64,000 bases of DNA from Ignelater luminosus (Eukaryota > Arthropoda > Insecta > Coleoptera > Elateridae): positions 84,634-148,633 of the forward strand of contig VTPC01000663.1 in assembly GCA_011009095.1 (NCBI GenBank), read 5' to 3'. Shown here one piece after another: positions 12,427 to 25,437 of the stretch. The position numbers were made by a program, and so were the translations under genes. A model generated the notes under the pieces. It was not told where the DNA came from. It ran no database searches and was given only the letters and a program-made list of their open reading frames with translations. The first letter of the stretch is position 1. Each line of letters starts with the position of its first letter.

Positions 12427-15400
12427 TATAGTAAATGAAATATACTACCTTTGCGCAGGTTAAATCTAAGATGTTTGAAAAAATGTTTTCTCTATTGAAT
12501 TAACGCTTTTTTGTATTTGTATGGAAATGCATAAAAGCAAGCTGGTAGCTATTGGAAGGACACCACGAGTTTATATTAAACAATCTGATTGGTAATGAAA
12601 AATTATGAATTACATAGGCAACATTTGGAATTTTTTTATTTAAATGAGACAACATTTGCCAAATGTATCTCTTGCTTTTGTTGAGGAAAATCTTGCTATC
12701 CTGTTCTTGAAATACCGTTAGGTTGAAAGCGGTATATTACAGTAAGCTTCTGTCCTAATCCCTTGAAATCATAAAACTTACTAAGCGTACTAAAATTGTC
12801 TGAAACATTAAGCGGCACAGCAATAATAATTTAAAAAGTACTGCAAAAATTCTATGTTTTTCTACACTAGAAATTAAAGTAATATAAAAATAAAGATATC
12901 TCAACTTCTAAAATACCGCCACCTCGGAAATGCCATCCGTGTGCAGTGCACACTTGGTTGGTGCGGCCCTGCTAAGAAGCAACCTACATATTAATGTAGT
13001 CATTAAATATGTGGAAGTGTATTGGTCAGCTCTTGGTGCCAGTCTGATTTCAAGCAACTTTTGTTAGTAAAATTTTTGAAAAAGCAGAAAATCAATTCAC
13101 AAAAAAAAACTTCGAACTTTTTAAGTATATCAGCTCCCTAAAAGCTCTTGCTTCAATTCCGTTTTCTTTCAATAATTTATGACTACATCTATCGATCTTT
13201 CCTGGTTGTAGAATGAACTTTGTCTTGGCATAGCAGGTGCCTGCTTCTACAATCTTAGTTAGACGTCAGCAGTCTTTAACCCAGAAAACCATAGAATAGA
13301 AGTGTCAGGAGAGGTTTGTTCTAAACGCAAATCTCATTCCAGTTTATAAGAATTATACGCAGCTTTTTATTTTACTGCTAGAGGCACGCATCTGTTTTTA
13401 GAATTGGCTCTCTAAAAGAGTAGACCCCCCCCTTCAATGCTATTTATCTTTTATTATCATATACCTCCATCTTATACATCAAACAGTTAATCTAACAAAA
13501 CCTGTTAACGAAACCGTGTTGTGAGCACCTGAGGTCAGAAATCTACAAACTCTATTAAATACTTAGTTTCAAAGTTGAAGAAGCAAACGAATCCAGTGAA
13601 GTTCTTATAATTCTATTCAGACATATCCTATAATTTTGACTCCCCACGAATTCTCAATTAGGTTCAATATACAAAACTCTGTTTTGACATCATTTAGAAG
13701 CTAACGTATGCTTAGTTTGACAGGGGATAACATTATTCGTGCATACTAATCGATACATACTAGAATTCATCCTGTTATAGATTACCGTTTTATTTACTCA
13801 GAATCTGTAGAGTTCCAAATCATACATTGCATCCGCCCTTCCAAGTAGTTTTACACTTCCTGTAACTTTTCTTCTAGAGCGATTCTTGAATTGAATCAAA
13901 TAGTTACAATCCTTCTGCAACCCCTTGTTTACGATTTTACCTTGATTTTGTCTCTAGACTTGTTTTCTTTGATCACGATTTATTCCCGTTTTACTTTATA
14001 GGTAATACCTACCTCCTGAAGTCGCTTGTTCTTGATTTAAGAGAAAGCAAATGCGAGACAACTTTAGAAATAAAAAGTCAGGAAGTGGTGGGAAGAAGAA
14101 TGTTAGCTAGTAAAAATTTAAGATGTTTAAAAATAAATTAAGAAACAGATTTTTTGAGAAATTAACCTTTTTCTATAAAACAAAAATATACATTATGAAT
14201 AAAATTTTGAACATAGTTGTAATCAACCTATAGCAATCAAAAGTCCAATGTAAAAGCAAAAATAAAAACTGCTGGTATATAAAAAAAATCAAAGGGATCA
14301 AGTTCAATATGGTGTGTTTTCAATAAATGATTATGCCTATCTATAATTACTACGTAAAAATATTGTATGTTGCTGATGAAAGATGATTTAGCAGAATTAG
14401 ATAATTTCGATGAATCCTTTTAAGCGTAATGTTTGTTCGAGATAAAATAAGCAAATATTTAAACAGGAGAAGTACATACAGATATTTATCAATATTCTAT
14501 GTACTATACTAGCAAAAAAGTATTATCAGTAATAATCAATAATAAATAAATAACAGCAATGTTCGAAATAGTAAATACTTGTTAAATTTAGAAGTCCCGG
14601 AGCTCTTATAGCTTAATCTTACTTTTAATGATTAGCAGATTTTACAAACAAGAAGGTATACATTATCCAGACCTAGATAATGACTGATTTTGCAAGTAAT
14701 CCTAATTGATTGTTGTGTATAAAACAAGCAAAAAGCTTAATCTAAATAAAAATTAGGCTGGAGAAGGTCAAACAGTGCAGTTGTACTAGAACAAACATTT
14801 ATTTAGATATCGAAGTCATTAAAGTAATTACTTAAGACATGGTGCAAGAAACAAAAAGAAATGAAAAAAGCACATGCAGAATGGTAGGAGAGAAAAGAGT
14901 TTATCAACAGAAAGAAGACCAAGGATTTCCTTGCGGGTTGAGGTTTATAAGGAGTAGCTACTATCCTTTTCAAGTTATAAAATAAAGCCTATGCAAACTT
15001 GTCAGATTCTAAATATTATTGTCAATCTATTTCTTGGTAAATGTCGTCATTGTTACCAACAGAAAGATCCACTTTGTCAGGCAACCCCATAATGGAGCAG
15101 CAGTCTTCAGTATCCTTTGCCCGCACCGGCGTGCTCCATTATGGGCACCTAAGGGCCCTGATAAAGGCAAAGTGTCCGGACATGCTATAGAATATAATGA
15201 GTGTCCGATCATTTCCTGTTGTATGAGACATTCTTTCGGACTCTTGGGCCGACGTGACGAACCAAAATCCGACTTCTTCACAGCCGTTGACTACCGCACC
15301 CCATTTCCACAGTGTGTGGAAGTAGTCACATGACCAAACGATTTTCACCACCTACGCCATCATTATTCATGTGACTATAACCAGGTTGTGCTACAGCTGA

Positions 15401-16319
15401 TGTACAATATCTTGGTCAGCACCTTAGACCTCCTCAGCCACATCCCATCGGGTGGCCTATATCAACGTCTCAGCTTCTACTGCAAGGTCTTCCAGAACAA
15501 ACTACACTAACTATAAACATTCCCTACTGCTGCAGTTATCTCCCAACAGACTTGAAAAAAAGAGGAGCTTTTAAAACGGTCTCTGCTTATGAAGAAAGAA
15601 ACATTGATAATCATGCTTTGTTGATTTCCAATAAAAGAACAATCAGCTTCCTGCAAGAGAGCAGCAGCTTTTCAACAGCATCCATTAACCTATTCTTCTT
15701 GCTTTGCTATTGACAATAAAAGCAAAAAGGGACTTCAATCCTCAAGACTCCATACGCACCGCAGCGAGAACAGGTAATACCATCTACTTAAGTAATTTTC
15801 TTCTTCTTCCAAAATGAAATTATGACTAATCCACTAATCCTTATGTAGGGTTTTTTTAGGAAAATACCTACTGATGATTTCTTAACAAATCTTTATCTTT
15901 GGCTTATCGGCATTCTTTAACTTTTGAAAAAATCAAACATCTTAATGCGTAGCAATTATGGGACAATTAAATTCGGTGGAGAATACTAAACATCTTTCAG
16001 ATGGTGATTCTGAAAAGAGTCTATGAAGCTTTCTGACATGGTGAACCATATGGACTGTGTCCTCAGTGTGTTCGAAACCATGAGTTTTTGATTTCAATGT
16101 CACATTAGATAATAAGTTCTAATGCACTTTGGCCGTTTGCTAAACCCTACAGTTGATAATTCTGCAGATCTAACATTTACATTTTTCTAACAAAAACCTT
16201 TTAATGAAGTAACCGACTGGTTAAACTTCATGCATACCATCCAACTTTCGATTTGTTGACTTTTGAACACCTTGCCCTGTAGAGTGGTGTATCTTTTTGG
16301 GGGAGTTGAAAGTAGGAAC
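12427..16319. other. Intergenic, gene-poor
   Basis: No gene is recognised. At 15086-15145 there is a perfect inverted repeat with 14-nt arms (see separate entry), inside a GC-richer island at 15060-15480 whose frames on both strands have no known domain. A near-palindrome GTGTGCAGTGCACAC lies near 12940. The rest is AT-rich and featureless. Confidence 0.5.
15086..15145. repeat. Perfect 14-nt inverted repeat, 32-nt loop
   Basis: CCCATAATGGAGCA at 15086-15099 is the exact reverse complement of TGCTCCATTATGGG at 15132-15145. The surrounding island is richer in GC than its neighbours, which suggests a fragment of an inserted element or of an old coding sequence. Confidence 0.8.
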
Positions 16320-16787
16320 ATAAATAATCCTGGAATAAGAAAAGCTACAAATCTAATAGTGATACAAGAATCTGAAGATAAATGATGCAGATAAATCTTT
16401 TAGGTTATGCTATGGCAACCAGAAAAGCAGTTAAAGACGTGATAGAAAACCATATAAATAGTCATATAATAAACATGAATAGTCTTTTAGGCACTGCTTC
16501 AAAGCACGCAACGATAGAAACCTTAAAACAGAAATTAAATACACTCAGAAGCAAAATTAAAGTTACTGTAAGAATCGCTTATGATTTATTAAACAATATA
16601 AAATGTATCTTGTTTTACTTATTGATTTTAAAGTAAGTCCAGAAATTGTGTATACTGAAATAAAAGTAGCAGGTGGTACTATTAAAACAAGAAAAAAGCT
16701 GAAAAAATGTTTAAAGCGTTTCCAGAATTGAGATCTGAAGATGTTATTGATACTATCATAATGGCTTTGTCTGCAGCACCCTCTATG
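16320..16787 (+). pseudogene. SDR (farnesol dehydrogenase/SDR11-like) pseudogene
   Basis: This is a decayed paralogue of the intact SDR gene at 39219-40314. The readable segments follow the order of the intact protein: INNPGIRKATNLI (for [13 protein letters not shown]), a frameshift and two stops, then QINLLGYAMATRKAVKDV (for [18 protein letters not shown]), HIINMNSLLG, TIETLKQKL, an intron, SPEIVYTEI, and FPELRSEDVIDTIIMALSAA. The intron at 16568-16633 sits at exactly the same codon position as in the intact gene, with a conserved GTAAGA donor. It therefore arose by DNA duplication and not by retroposition. A deletion of about 13 codons removed the catalytic tyrosine region while the ASK that follows it survives. 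The nucleotide-binding first exon was not found. Confidence 0.8.
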
Positions 16788-19700
16788 TAGATGTAGTTTG
16801 CATCTCAGCATCATGATCCTTTCTCTGCAAAAACTAATTAGATTGCGATTAAAAATCATTTGTTCATTATTTCTTGGTCGCTGTCAATAAAGAGCAATCT
16901 TGTCACAGTTCAGCAATAGTGGGCTATGATTACATCGACGAATATTCTTTTAAATCTACCAAATTCTTATTTACCCTGTAGACATGATCTACAATTTTAT
17001 CTGTCTTGGGTTTGCAACGTGTTATCTTATAGAGATTCTTTGTAAAAAGAAGAATGCCATACTCCAGAGATGTTTCACTTGAATCCTTTCCACCCTTTTG
17101 TAGAGATTTACAAATTTGTTGAAATTCTCCTATTAGACTCAGATTTCTGGCTCTCAGTGAGAAATAGACAAACACTTGGTATCTCAAGGAAATCTGTATG
17201 GTAGTAACCATTGAGTATCAGACCATTTATACATATTAGGTATGCCAAATAATGGATTACCTCTAACACCTCATAAACCACAAGGAATTTAATTCTCGAG
17301 CGTCATACTCATATCTTCAAAACCCTATCTTCTAGTTGTTTTGTTTTGTTTTAGGTTTCTGGTTCATTCCCGTCCCCTTTATGAGTGCATAGTCTTTTTT
17401 GAAGACCTTGAAGATAGTCAACCTGGATTTGACTAAGCTTTAGTTCTGCTTTACCAAACGCATAGATTACTTACTCAGCAGACTGTGTCTTAGTGGTGTT
17501 CTCTATTTAACTCAATGATGACCAACAAGGCAGGCTGCTTATAAAAGAAAAAATAATCCTTGCTTCAGGAGATACATGAGCATACTTAATGAAGCACGTG
17601 CGTAACCTCGACCTCTATCTACACGCTTTATGATAGACATAAATTTAGTGTGAACAAAATACCTAATTGCATTTAAAATGTTCTTTGAAAAAATACCGAT
17701 TTCATTTTCGTAATTACTAGTTTGGTTTTTATGTAGTACAACAAGGCATACTTTTAATTGTACGGGGATATAAAGCTAAATCCCACGAACAGAAGTATTT
17801 TTAATAATGCATACACTAATTATAGTTTTAGTTGAAACTTGGATAAATGTTACTTTTTTTATTAGGTGCTCAAATATTGATTAATGCCACCAAAAGTCAT
17901 TTATTGATGTTGATGATAACTCTTCTCTTAGTAAGACAATACCAGAAACTAATAAAGCAGAACAGTATACTTTTTCAAGTGTCTGTTTTTTTCCTTTTTT
18001 TATATTAACCGTTTCTGAAATTTATAAATTTATTTACTTTCTTAAATCCAAATTCTAAAAACATGAGAAATGCAGCAAGTTATGAATATTCCCTGTATGT
18101 ATAGTGTATTACTCATTTTGTTTCTTGATTCACAGTCAGTATATTTTAAATATTTATTTTTATGTGTACTTTACTATATTCGCATGCATATTTGGAAGGA
18201 AGATTGGCAAGCCTGTATTTTTCCGTTTTCCAGTTGAATATTGAGATAATATTAGGAGCCTTAAAAGCGTCACTATGAAATCTAAAGTTTTTACTGTAAT
18301 GTTTTTAAGACCACTTACCATTTTCTTAAGATTTTGTAAGCCTGTATACACCTTCCTATATGAAGTCAATTTATTTTCTTTAATTTCTTCATTATTGGTG
18401 TATTTTTTATAGCCTTCTAACTGTCGGTAACGGAGTGTTTCAATTTTAATGTCTATGCGCTATGCACAAGATTATTTACAAAAAGGGTTTACTTTTCCAA
18501 AAGTCATCAGAAGTCGTACTTGAGTGAGTTTATGCTCGACTCCAGCAATCATGCTTTGATAACACCAACTCACAAGGTAAACTCAAGTCACTGTTTCTTT
18601 TTCTTCAGTCTAAGCACAAGAGGAGTTTGTATTTTTGAGTGAAGTCTTAACTATAAAGTATTAGAGCTCAAAAGCTCAAGAACTAACTATAAATACGGAT
18701 AAAATAAGGGATAAGGCCAAAGAATAGAAAAAATCTTGCTGTAGTATTCTATAGAGAAGCAAAAGTTCTGAAAGTTTGCTATTTTATTAAGTTGTTTTGA
18801 TATATTTTACTGTTACAAAATTATAGAACTGTAAAGACAGATTTATGGATTTCAAGCACGGTTTCTCTCCCTTTACGGTCAGTCGTCAGTCAGAAGATAA
18901 AAAAAACATGAAGGAATAACAAGACATATTCCTGAAAACATCTCCACGTAGTATTGGAAGGAACACAACAGCAGGAAACATTTTAAAACATTCCACTTTT
19001 TAAAAAAGAAAAAGATATTAGAAAAACAAAATGTGTTATTATTTATTAAACTATTAACTAGTATTCCAGATGTTTTAACTTTTAACGATTATTTAAGACA
19101 AATCCACGTAATACACCAAATAATACAAATGATAAAGTTTGGCGTACACTAACAATAAGTTCAAAAAAGAAATAACTGGAATAATAATTAAGACTTTTAA
19201 AAAGGTTTGATTATAAAGTTTAGTTTTTTAAAGTAGTAGATTGTTTTACTAAAAGTTTTGTTTTGTAATTACATATTATAAGTTGTAATTATCAGTTAAT
19301 CCGAAAAAGTTATACGACGCTCTGGGGAAAATAATAATGACTACAGCTATTTAAAAAGTTTCTAAAACGAAATTTCCCGCAGATGTTATTGTGTAGTGGC
19401 TCAATTAAGAAGTATTCAAGGTAATTAAAACTTCTGTTTCAAATACAACAGCACTATTATATGCCAATCTACAGTAGCACATAATGTAAATGTATTGGAA
19501 GATTCTAATACCGTTTTAAATCTTCACATTAAATTCTGTATTATAAAAATCTCGCTCTATTAAAATTATAATAATCCATATTCTCATTATTTGCTTACTC
19601 TTAAACCACACCACGTATACTTGAATAAGGAAAAAAGTAAAAATCATCCTTTATTCTAGGGTAAAAAGAGCAGACCTGTAAGTCCCATCCTGTCAATATA

Positions 19701-20557
19701 ACATTTGTCAATTTAAAAATCTCTTTGAAACTGCTATCAGATTTCTTTACACTCAAGACATTAATAGAAGGAAAGAAGGTATAAAGATAAATGTAGTTTG
19801 ATGTCAACAACAAAAATTATAAAAAGGAGAAATTATTTTTGTTTACAAATAGTGTGCTTTTTTGTAAATAAAAAAACTCAAAACCCAAAACGAAAATATA
19901 CATGCTTCTTTTTGTTTCTATAAGTACAGTAAAATCTCCTTAAAGCGACCATCTTCCGTTCGGCTCGTTTTTACTATTTTAAACTTTATATCAATTCTAG
20001 CAATTCTTGTAAAATTATTAAATAGAATTAATGTAATTGATCGATAACTAATTGTTATCAAGTTCAACCAGATGAATGTTTTTTGGGAGACTATTTCTCC
20101 CAGAAAATTAAATGTTTTCGCTGGTTATCGACCGCTTAGTTTCGTTAGCAACCCGTTTTGGGGTTTGTCTAATTGCACTATGCCTTCGAAAGTGGTTTTA
20201 GCGTTGTTTTCAATTCTGACTTATATCTTTACGTGAGGAGAAGATATCTAACATCCACTGTTTTTGAGCGGCAACAATTAAGTTTAATCAGTAATTTTCT
20301 GGTAGGCTATTTATTTATGCTAACAAAATTCCTATCTAAAGTATGACGGTATCACACATTCATACTTTAGCCCTTTGTGCTTCTAAGCTGCAAAATCTGG
20401 AAAATAACAGATGCAGCTGTATTCTAAGTCTTGTATTGCAAAATACTTAAAGGGGGTCACAACACAAAAATCGCAAGTTATGTTTTAACATATTTTTGTA
20501 GGTCTCGTTTTGATACTCGAAATAGTTATGTAAATATTGCTGTTTAAAGATTAGAGT
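16788..20557. other. Intergenic, no gene recognised
   Basis: Only short frames occur here (for example 16930-17211, 18160-18369 and 19601-19813, all minus strand), without domains or splice context. No repeats of note were seen apart from low-complexity AT runs. Confidence 0.5.
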
Positions 20558-21389
20558 GTGACGTCAAATTGCAAGACGGCCGTGTTGTGGCTATGTGCGG
20601 CATTATATCAGGAACTGATTTATTACACTCTTAGATCAAATTACACGTTGCGACAAATACATGTCAATTCCGTTATATTATGTGGATTATTTCAGTAAGC
20701 ATTTAAGACTGTTACCGTAAATATATAAGGGTGAAATATTCATATTTTAAATCTTTAATTTTAACCAATAAACCTTTATAAAGGTAAACCCAGTGTCCAA
20801 ATTAAAATTTGTTTGTTTATTTATAGAATAATATTTGTGTTTTGTTTTAAAATGAATTTAAACCTTATCAGTTTGAATCTGTTCGTGAGAATTTTGAAAA
20901 AGCAAGTTATAGTAATTTTAATAAATAACGAATATTAAACACCAGGGTAAGAACAAGACAGATTAAGTGGTGTAAATGCAGGAATTGTAGATGACTGATG
21001 AAGAAAGCATGAAAAAAAGTCAGTGAAAAAAGTTAAAGATAAGGATTTTTGTTGTTACCGAGTGCCCCCAATTTTCAAAACTAATCTTACTCGTAAGTAA
21101 AGACCTGCATGATAAATTCATGAACATTTGCAGCATTCTAGTTACATAGCAAATCGTTTTGGGGAATGATTGCAGTTTGGAAATTTATAAAAAATGTTCC
21201 CTTTTCTCAATTGTTTTTATCCTTTGAACTATTCCTATAACTGTACATACTACAAGTAGGCACTTTTAAATTAAGTTTAAAACGTAAACGTAAACACTGC
21301 TTGTAAAAACACCAGCGAATGTGAACGCAATTCGCCAATGCATATAAAAGTCGAGCGTCTCTCGCGGCCGGTCTGCAGTTTGACGTCAC
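20558..21389. repeat. Inverted-repeat pair around GTGACGTCAAA, about 0.8 kb apart
   Basis: GTGACGTCAAATTGCA continuing AGACGGCCG at 20558-20582 is matched in inverse orientation by the block at 21365-21389, which ends in GCAGTTTGACGTCAC. The arms agree at about 22 of 25 positions. Such arms suggest the ends, or sub-ends, of a non-autonomous DNA transposon of about 0.83 kb, or two separate copies of one element in opposite orientation. The interior has no transposase. Confidence 0.5.
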
Positions 21390-21623
21390 ACACATTTCGA
21401 TTATTGCTCATAACTTCCTTATCTTATCAGATAAAGTTCCGAGAGATGACACACGAATATAAATACCTGAAAACTTCAATTTGAGACAAACTTGTTTTTT
21501 GTGTTGTGATTTCCTTTAATTACTTACAAAATTAAAGCATATAATTATTATAATGTTTATTAGATTAGCAATTCAAAATATCAATTTTTAAATATGTTGC
21601 ATGTAGTAATCGAAGTTATTCTA

Positions 21624-21808
21624 ATCTCTGTTCATTCTCAAGAGAAACCCCACGTAAGCAAATGCACGTGAACAAGCAGCTACTGCATTGGACATGATTT
21701 CACTGCTGCTGTATTCCAGCACTCGACGGCCAATCACAGAGCAGACACAAGGTGATTACGTAATGATAATTGCTTACTTCTACTTTCTCTTGAAAATGAA
21801 CGGAGAGA
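21624..21808. mobile_element. Short hairpin element (about 185 bp)
   Basis: The left arm at 21624-21661 (ATCTCTGTTCATTCTCAAGA, then GAAA and GTAAGCAA) is mirrored by the right arm at 21771-21808 (TTGCTTACTTC, then TTTCTCTTGAAAATGAACGG). The arms are roughly 38 nt with several mismatches, and the interior is richer in GC. The structure is that of a miniature inverted-repeat element; the family is unknown. Confidence 0.5.
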
Positions 21809-24800
21809 TAAACAACAAGCTTGATGCAACATCTTTGGTGTTATTGATCGGTAGGTATCTGTAAATTAGTAGTTTATTTAATTTAGATTAATTGCTCAAA
21901 TTCTCATAAAACCATTGTTTCTAAGAATCATATTATGAAATCTATAACTGGTAAATTGAGAAGTTAAACAGGTATCAGGGGCCTACTCTACCAAACTACT
22001 TTACAACATTTTACTTTTTATTTTGCAATTTTTAGTAAAAAACGCATTGCACAATGCCCGTAGCAAAGGCGAAAACGCAAGGTAATAATGAAAAATACTT
22101 TGCAAAATATATATTTAATCTATTGCATTATTGTATTAAAATATGTCACTTAAAATAATAAACCATCTCGTACGTCTTAGCTGCCACTATAATACAACGT
22201 CGACTATAAAGATTTCAACGTTTTGGGTGCCTGAAAGTTAATAATTTTTTTCGAAGCTACATTTCTCGATTACAAGAGGTCATAGTACCTAGTAAATAGG
22301 AGCAATCTGAGCATCTAAATAATGATTAAAAGGAAATTGTATGGTTTTTCGAATGGCAAAATTTTCCATAGAAAGAAAAATCTATATTTTCAAAACCCTA
22401 TGTTACTGAATCTTGTTTGTCACTATTTAGATGTAGAATCCACCATTTTTGTTTGGATCATCAGTCACCCTGTACTCATACAATATAAATTGATATTCCG
22501 AGCTTTACTGCAGGTAAAAAATTTATACTGTTGAACGTAATTAATATAATAATTATTAATGTAATTAGGTAAATATTAATTATTTTCACTAATTAATGTT
22601 GTAACTATGTAATTATTGTATTACATACCTTAAATCACCAACAGCACAGCCGTACGTGGTATTTTGCACTTCTCGATATTTTTGTGATTTTCTACATTTT
22701 TTTTCTGATGTATGCATTTTAACTAGAATTTATTGTACTAAAACTTTATCTCGTTCATCGAAAACAGTGGTGTAAAATTTTATTTTTGAAAAAAATGCGA
22801 TTTTCAAATTTGGATATTTCTAAAACTATCACAGATAGAAAAAAAAGTATGGAATAGTTTTGTAGGAAATCTAGTCAGCTAGAATCTTGTATAGAGTTAC
22901 GTTCTTGCTAGGACCTTTCTTTTTTGAGATATGAGCGAAAAACCAAAAAAGAGACATATTTTGCTCTGCGCATGCGCGTTTCCATTGTGTAGGACTGGGG
23001 ACTTTTGACGCAATCATCTCCTAGCACACCCCAACACTTTCTAATAGTTAGAAATTCTATATCTTTGATGCCGTCTAGAAACCTTATTTTGACTGAACTA
23101 TAGTTTCGCATTCGTGCACCTACCTCCGCCAAACAGATGGTTGCATCCAAAAGCAAAGATTTATTTAACCATTTTGGCTGAAGAAAAATAGAACACTTAT
23201 GTCGACCACTGGTTTTTTTTGAGAACCCGAATGCCATATTAATTTTGTCTATCGTTTGCATGGTGTCTTAAACATCTTGCCATCGCAGTAGTCAGAAATT
23301 CGAAGGACGTATAATTAAAGACTCTCTTCATATCAAAAGGGTAGTTTTAGAAAATATCCCATAATTTTTTTTCTTATTTCTGAGAAATTGGTAATTATAG
23401 AAAAATTTAGAATTTTTGCATGATTTTGTATGTGTAACAGTAGGCTTTTGGTCCACATATTAACTGAATTCTGCTGTCGCGTTGTCACAAGAAAAAAACA
23501 ATTCCATAAGATCGAAGCACAAAACCCCAGTTTGAAGTACCAAGCAAAATAGATAATTTAATTGTTGTGTTTTTACTAAACTTTATGTTGGTTAATCTCT
23601 TTAAGCAAAAACTCCAGAATGTTTACTGGCTTCAGCGTAGATGATCACGTTTTGCAGATTTAAAATAGTACCTTTCGGTTTATCAGTAACCCCAGCTGGT
23701 CTCGTCTAGGCACTATGGGAAAAACATCAATTTCCTTTTTTTAAGACTACAATAATCCTAAGGTTTTAAAAACTTAAACAATTTGTAAAACCACCACTTT
23801 TCTTTCTCTTAAACTTGTTAATCTACATTACAAAATTATGATAAGTCAGTAGCTGCAATGAATTAGGTCATTGTTTATGAATTCTTATACCTCTGGGAAA
23901 TGATTGAATTAGGTTTAAAGGTTACATACGTTTTAAAGTTTGTTTTTATTATAATTGATATGAATCATTGAACTTTTCAGGTAACTTAAAGGACAGTGGT
24001 TCTCAAAATGTTGGTTTCTACCCTTCCAAACAAAAAAGTACTTTTTTTAAATTATGAATGCTACAGAAATACTTGCCTAGAGTTTACAATGCACCAGTCT
24101 TATTTTGCAAAATCATTTTAAAAACACCCTGTATAATGTCACAATCCAGTGCATAGAAAGATTTATAGAAAGGGTAGGAAAGCCAGGAAGAAATCTAGCA
24201 AACAATGCATGCATCATATTTCCACAATGACCGTTTCCAGCGTTAATGGCAACAGCAAGAAATGTTGGGATCTGTTATACTCCGGTAAGGCATCCGTAGG
24301 TAATCCAGCTAAACGTTATGTTCAAGAAATAATTAGGTTGTTAAGAAAACAAACATACGAAATGATCTAGTTATCTTATGCAGGTGAAAAATTTAATTAA
24401 CAACGTACTAAACCAGGAGAGAGCAATATACCACAGGATTTACACTTAAACGTCTTATACAGTGTTGCTTGATTTACCTATATTTAATAAATTCAGCCAA
24501 TTCTAGGTGTTTATCTCTTCTTTCCAACATAGGAAAATGTAGTAAATATAACAACTGTTGTAAAATTGTTTCAAAACAAATTCTTATTTTGTCATAAATG
24601 AAAAAATTAATAATTGCGTCAAATATTTAGTTAAGTTGTCGTAATTGCCCACCCCTCCTATATGTAATTAAAAACTCGTAAAATTATACTGGTTTTATAA
24701 AACGTTAAATTCTGAGATAGAAGTATGAGTAAAACTAAGTTAACTGTTTTTTTCAAATTAAATGTCCACTGTTAAGCTTTCTTGATGTATAATGCAGATT

Positions 24801-25050
24801 TTTCGTGGTTATTGTTATAATTACATTGTAATCAGTAATAATTTATTTGTGCTAAGGACACAGAAATTTGTCACAAACAAATCATACATACAATAAATTT
24901 ATCTAACATATAATGTAACAATTTGTAAGTGTATATTACATTAGGACTTATAAGTGTACAATGCAATAATTTAACAAATTTTGCAATAATGAATTCTGTC
25001 GTAATAGTTTATACTAAAATTGGTTGAAGATTGTAAAAATTTTTTGACAC
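21809..25050. other. Intergenic, with isolated CACCCTGTA transposon ends
   Basis: No gene is recognised. Two single copies of the end motif CACCCTGTA occur at 22466-22474 and 24125-24133, probably the remaining ends of TA-flanked elements. The minus-strand frame of 117 codons at 22908-23261 covers a GC-richer block with no domain and looks like repeat sequence. The plus-strand frame at 24149-24370 is lysine- and arginine-rich without a domain. Confidence 0.45.
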
Positions 25051-25059
25051 TATAAAAAG
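25051..25059 (+). promoter_or_regulatory. Possible TATA box upstream of the odorant receptor
   Basis: TATAAAAAG lies about 380 nt before the start codon. The start codon at 25438 directly follows a pyrimidine-rich TTTCAG, so a non-coding first exon spliced to 25438 would reconcile the distance. This is inference from two weak signals. Confidence 0.3.
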
Positions 25060-25437
25060 CATTGTCCAATACGAAACTTCTTGTTACTTTGTTAAACTGC
25101 TTGTTGGATAAAATCTCATAGTCAATTCACACAAGAAAGATGTTAACTGAGGAGGCGGTCAAATCTCATTTATACCCTGCGTTTCGAAACTCGGTACTTG
25201 GGGATCAGAATTTGTCTAAATCCGGATTCAGGTTTTGGAATAGTTTATTATTTTGTACATGCCCTCTGCTATTAAGTTAGTAAACAGTAAGCAATCACCA
25301 TTTTTCCATTTGGAGAAAAAACAAGTAATGCATCAAGTGAGAAGATTTTAAATAACTCAGGTTAGACAAGAAGTTGTAAAGCAATATATTCAACTGTTTA
25401 TAAAATCTTTATTTTTTAATGTCACAATTTGTTTCAG

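Noticed and set aside
12078..12431. 117-codon plus-strand frame
   Set aside because: It runs over a decayed transposon and includes its terminal repeat; the composition is Ser/Arg/Tyr-rich without a domain.
15019..15351. Overlapping frames on both strands in a GC-richer island
   Set aside because: Frames on opposite strands mirror each other and contain the inverted repeat; no recognised protein family.
22908..23261. 117-codon minus-strand frame
   Set aside because: No domain, no splice context; sits in a GC-richer block that looks like repeat sequence.
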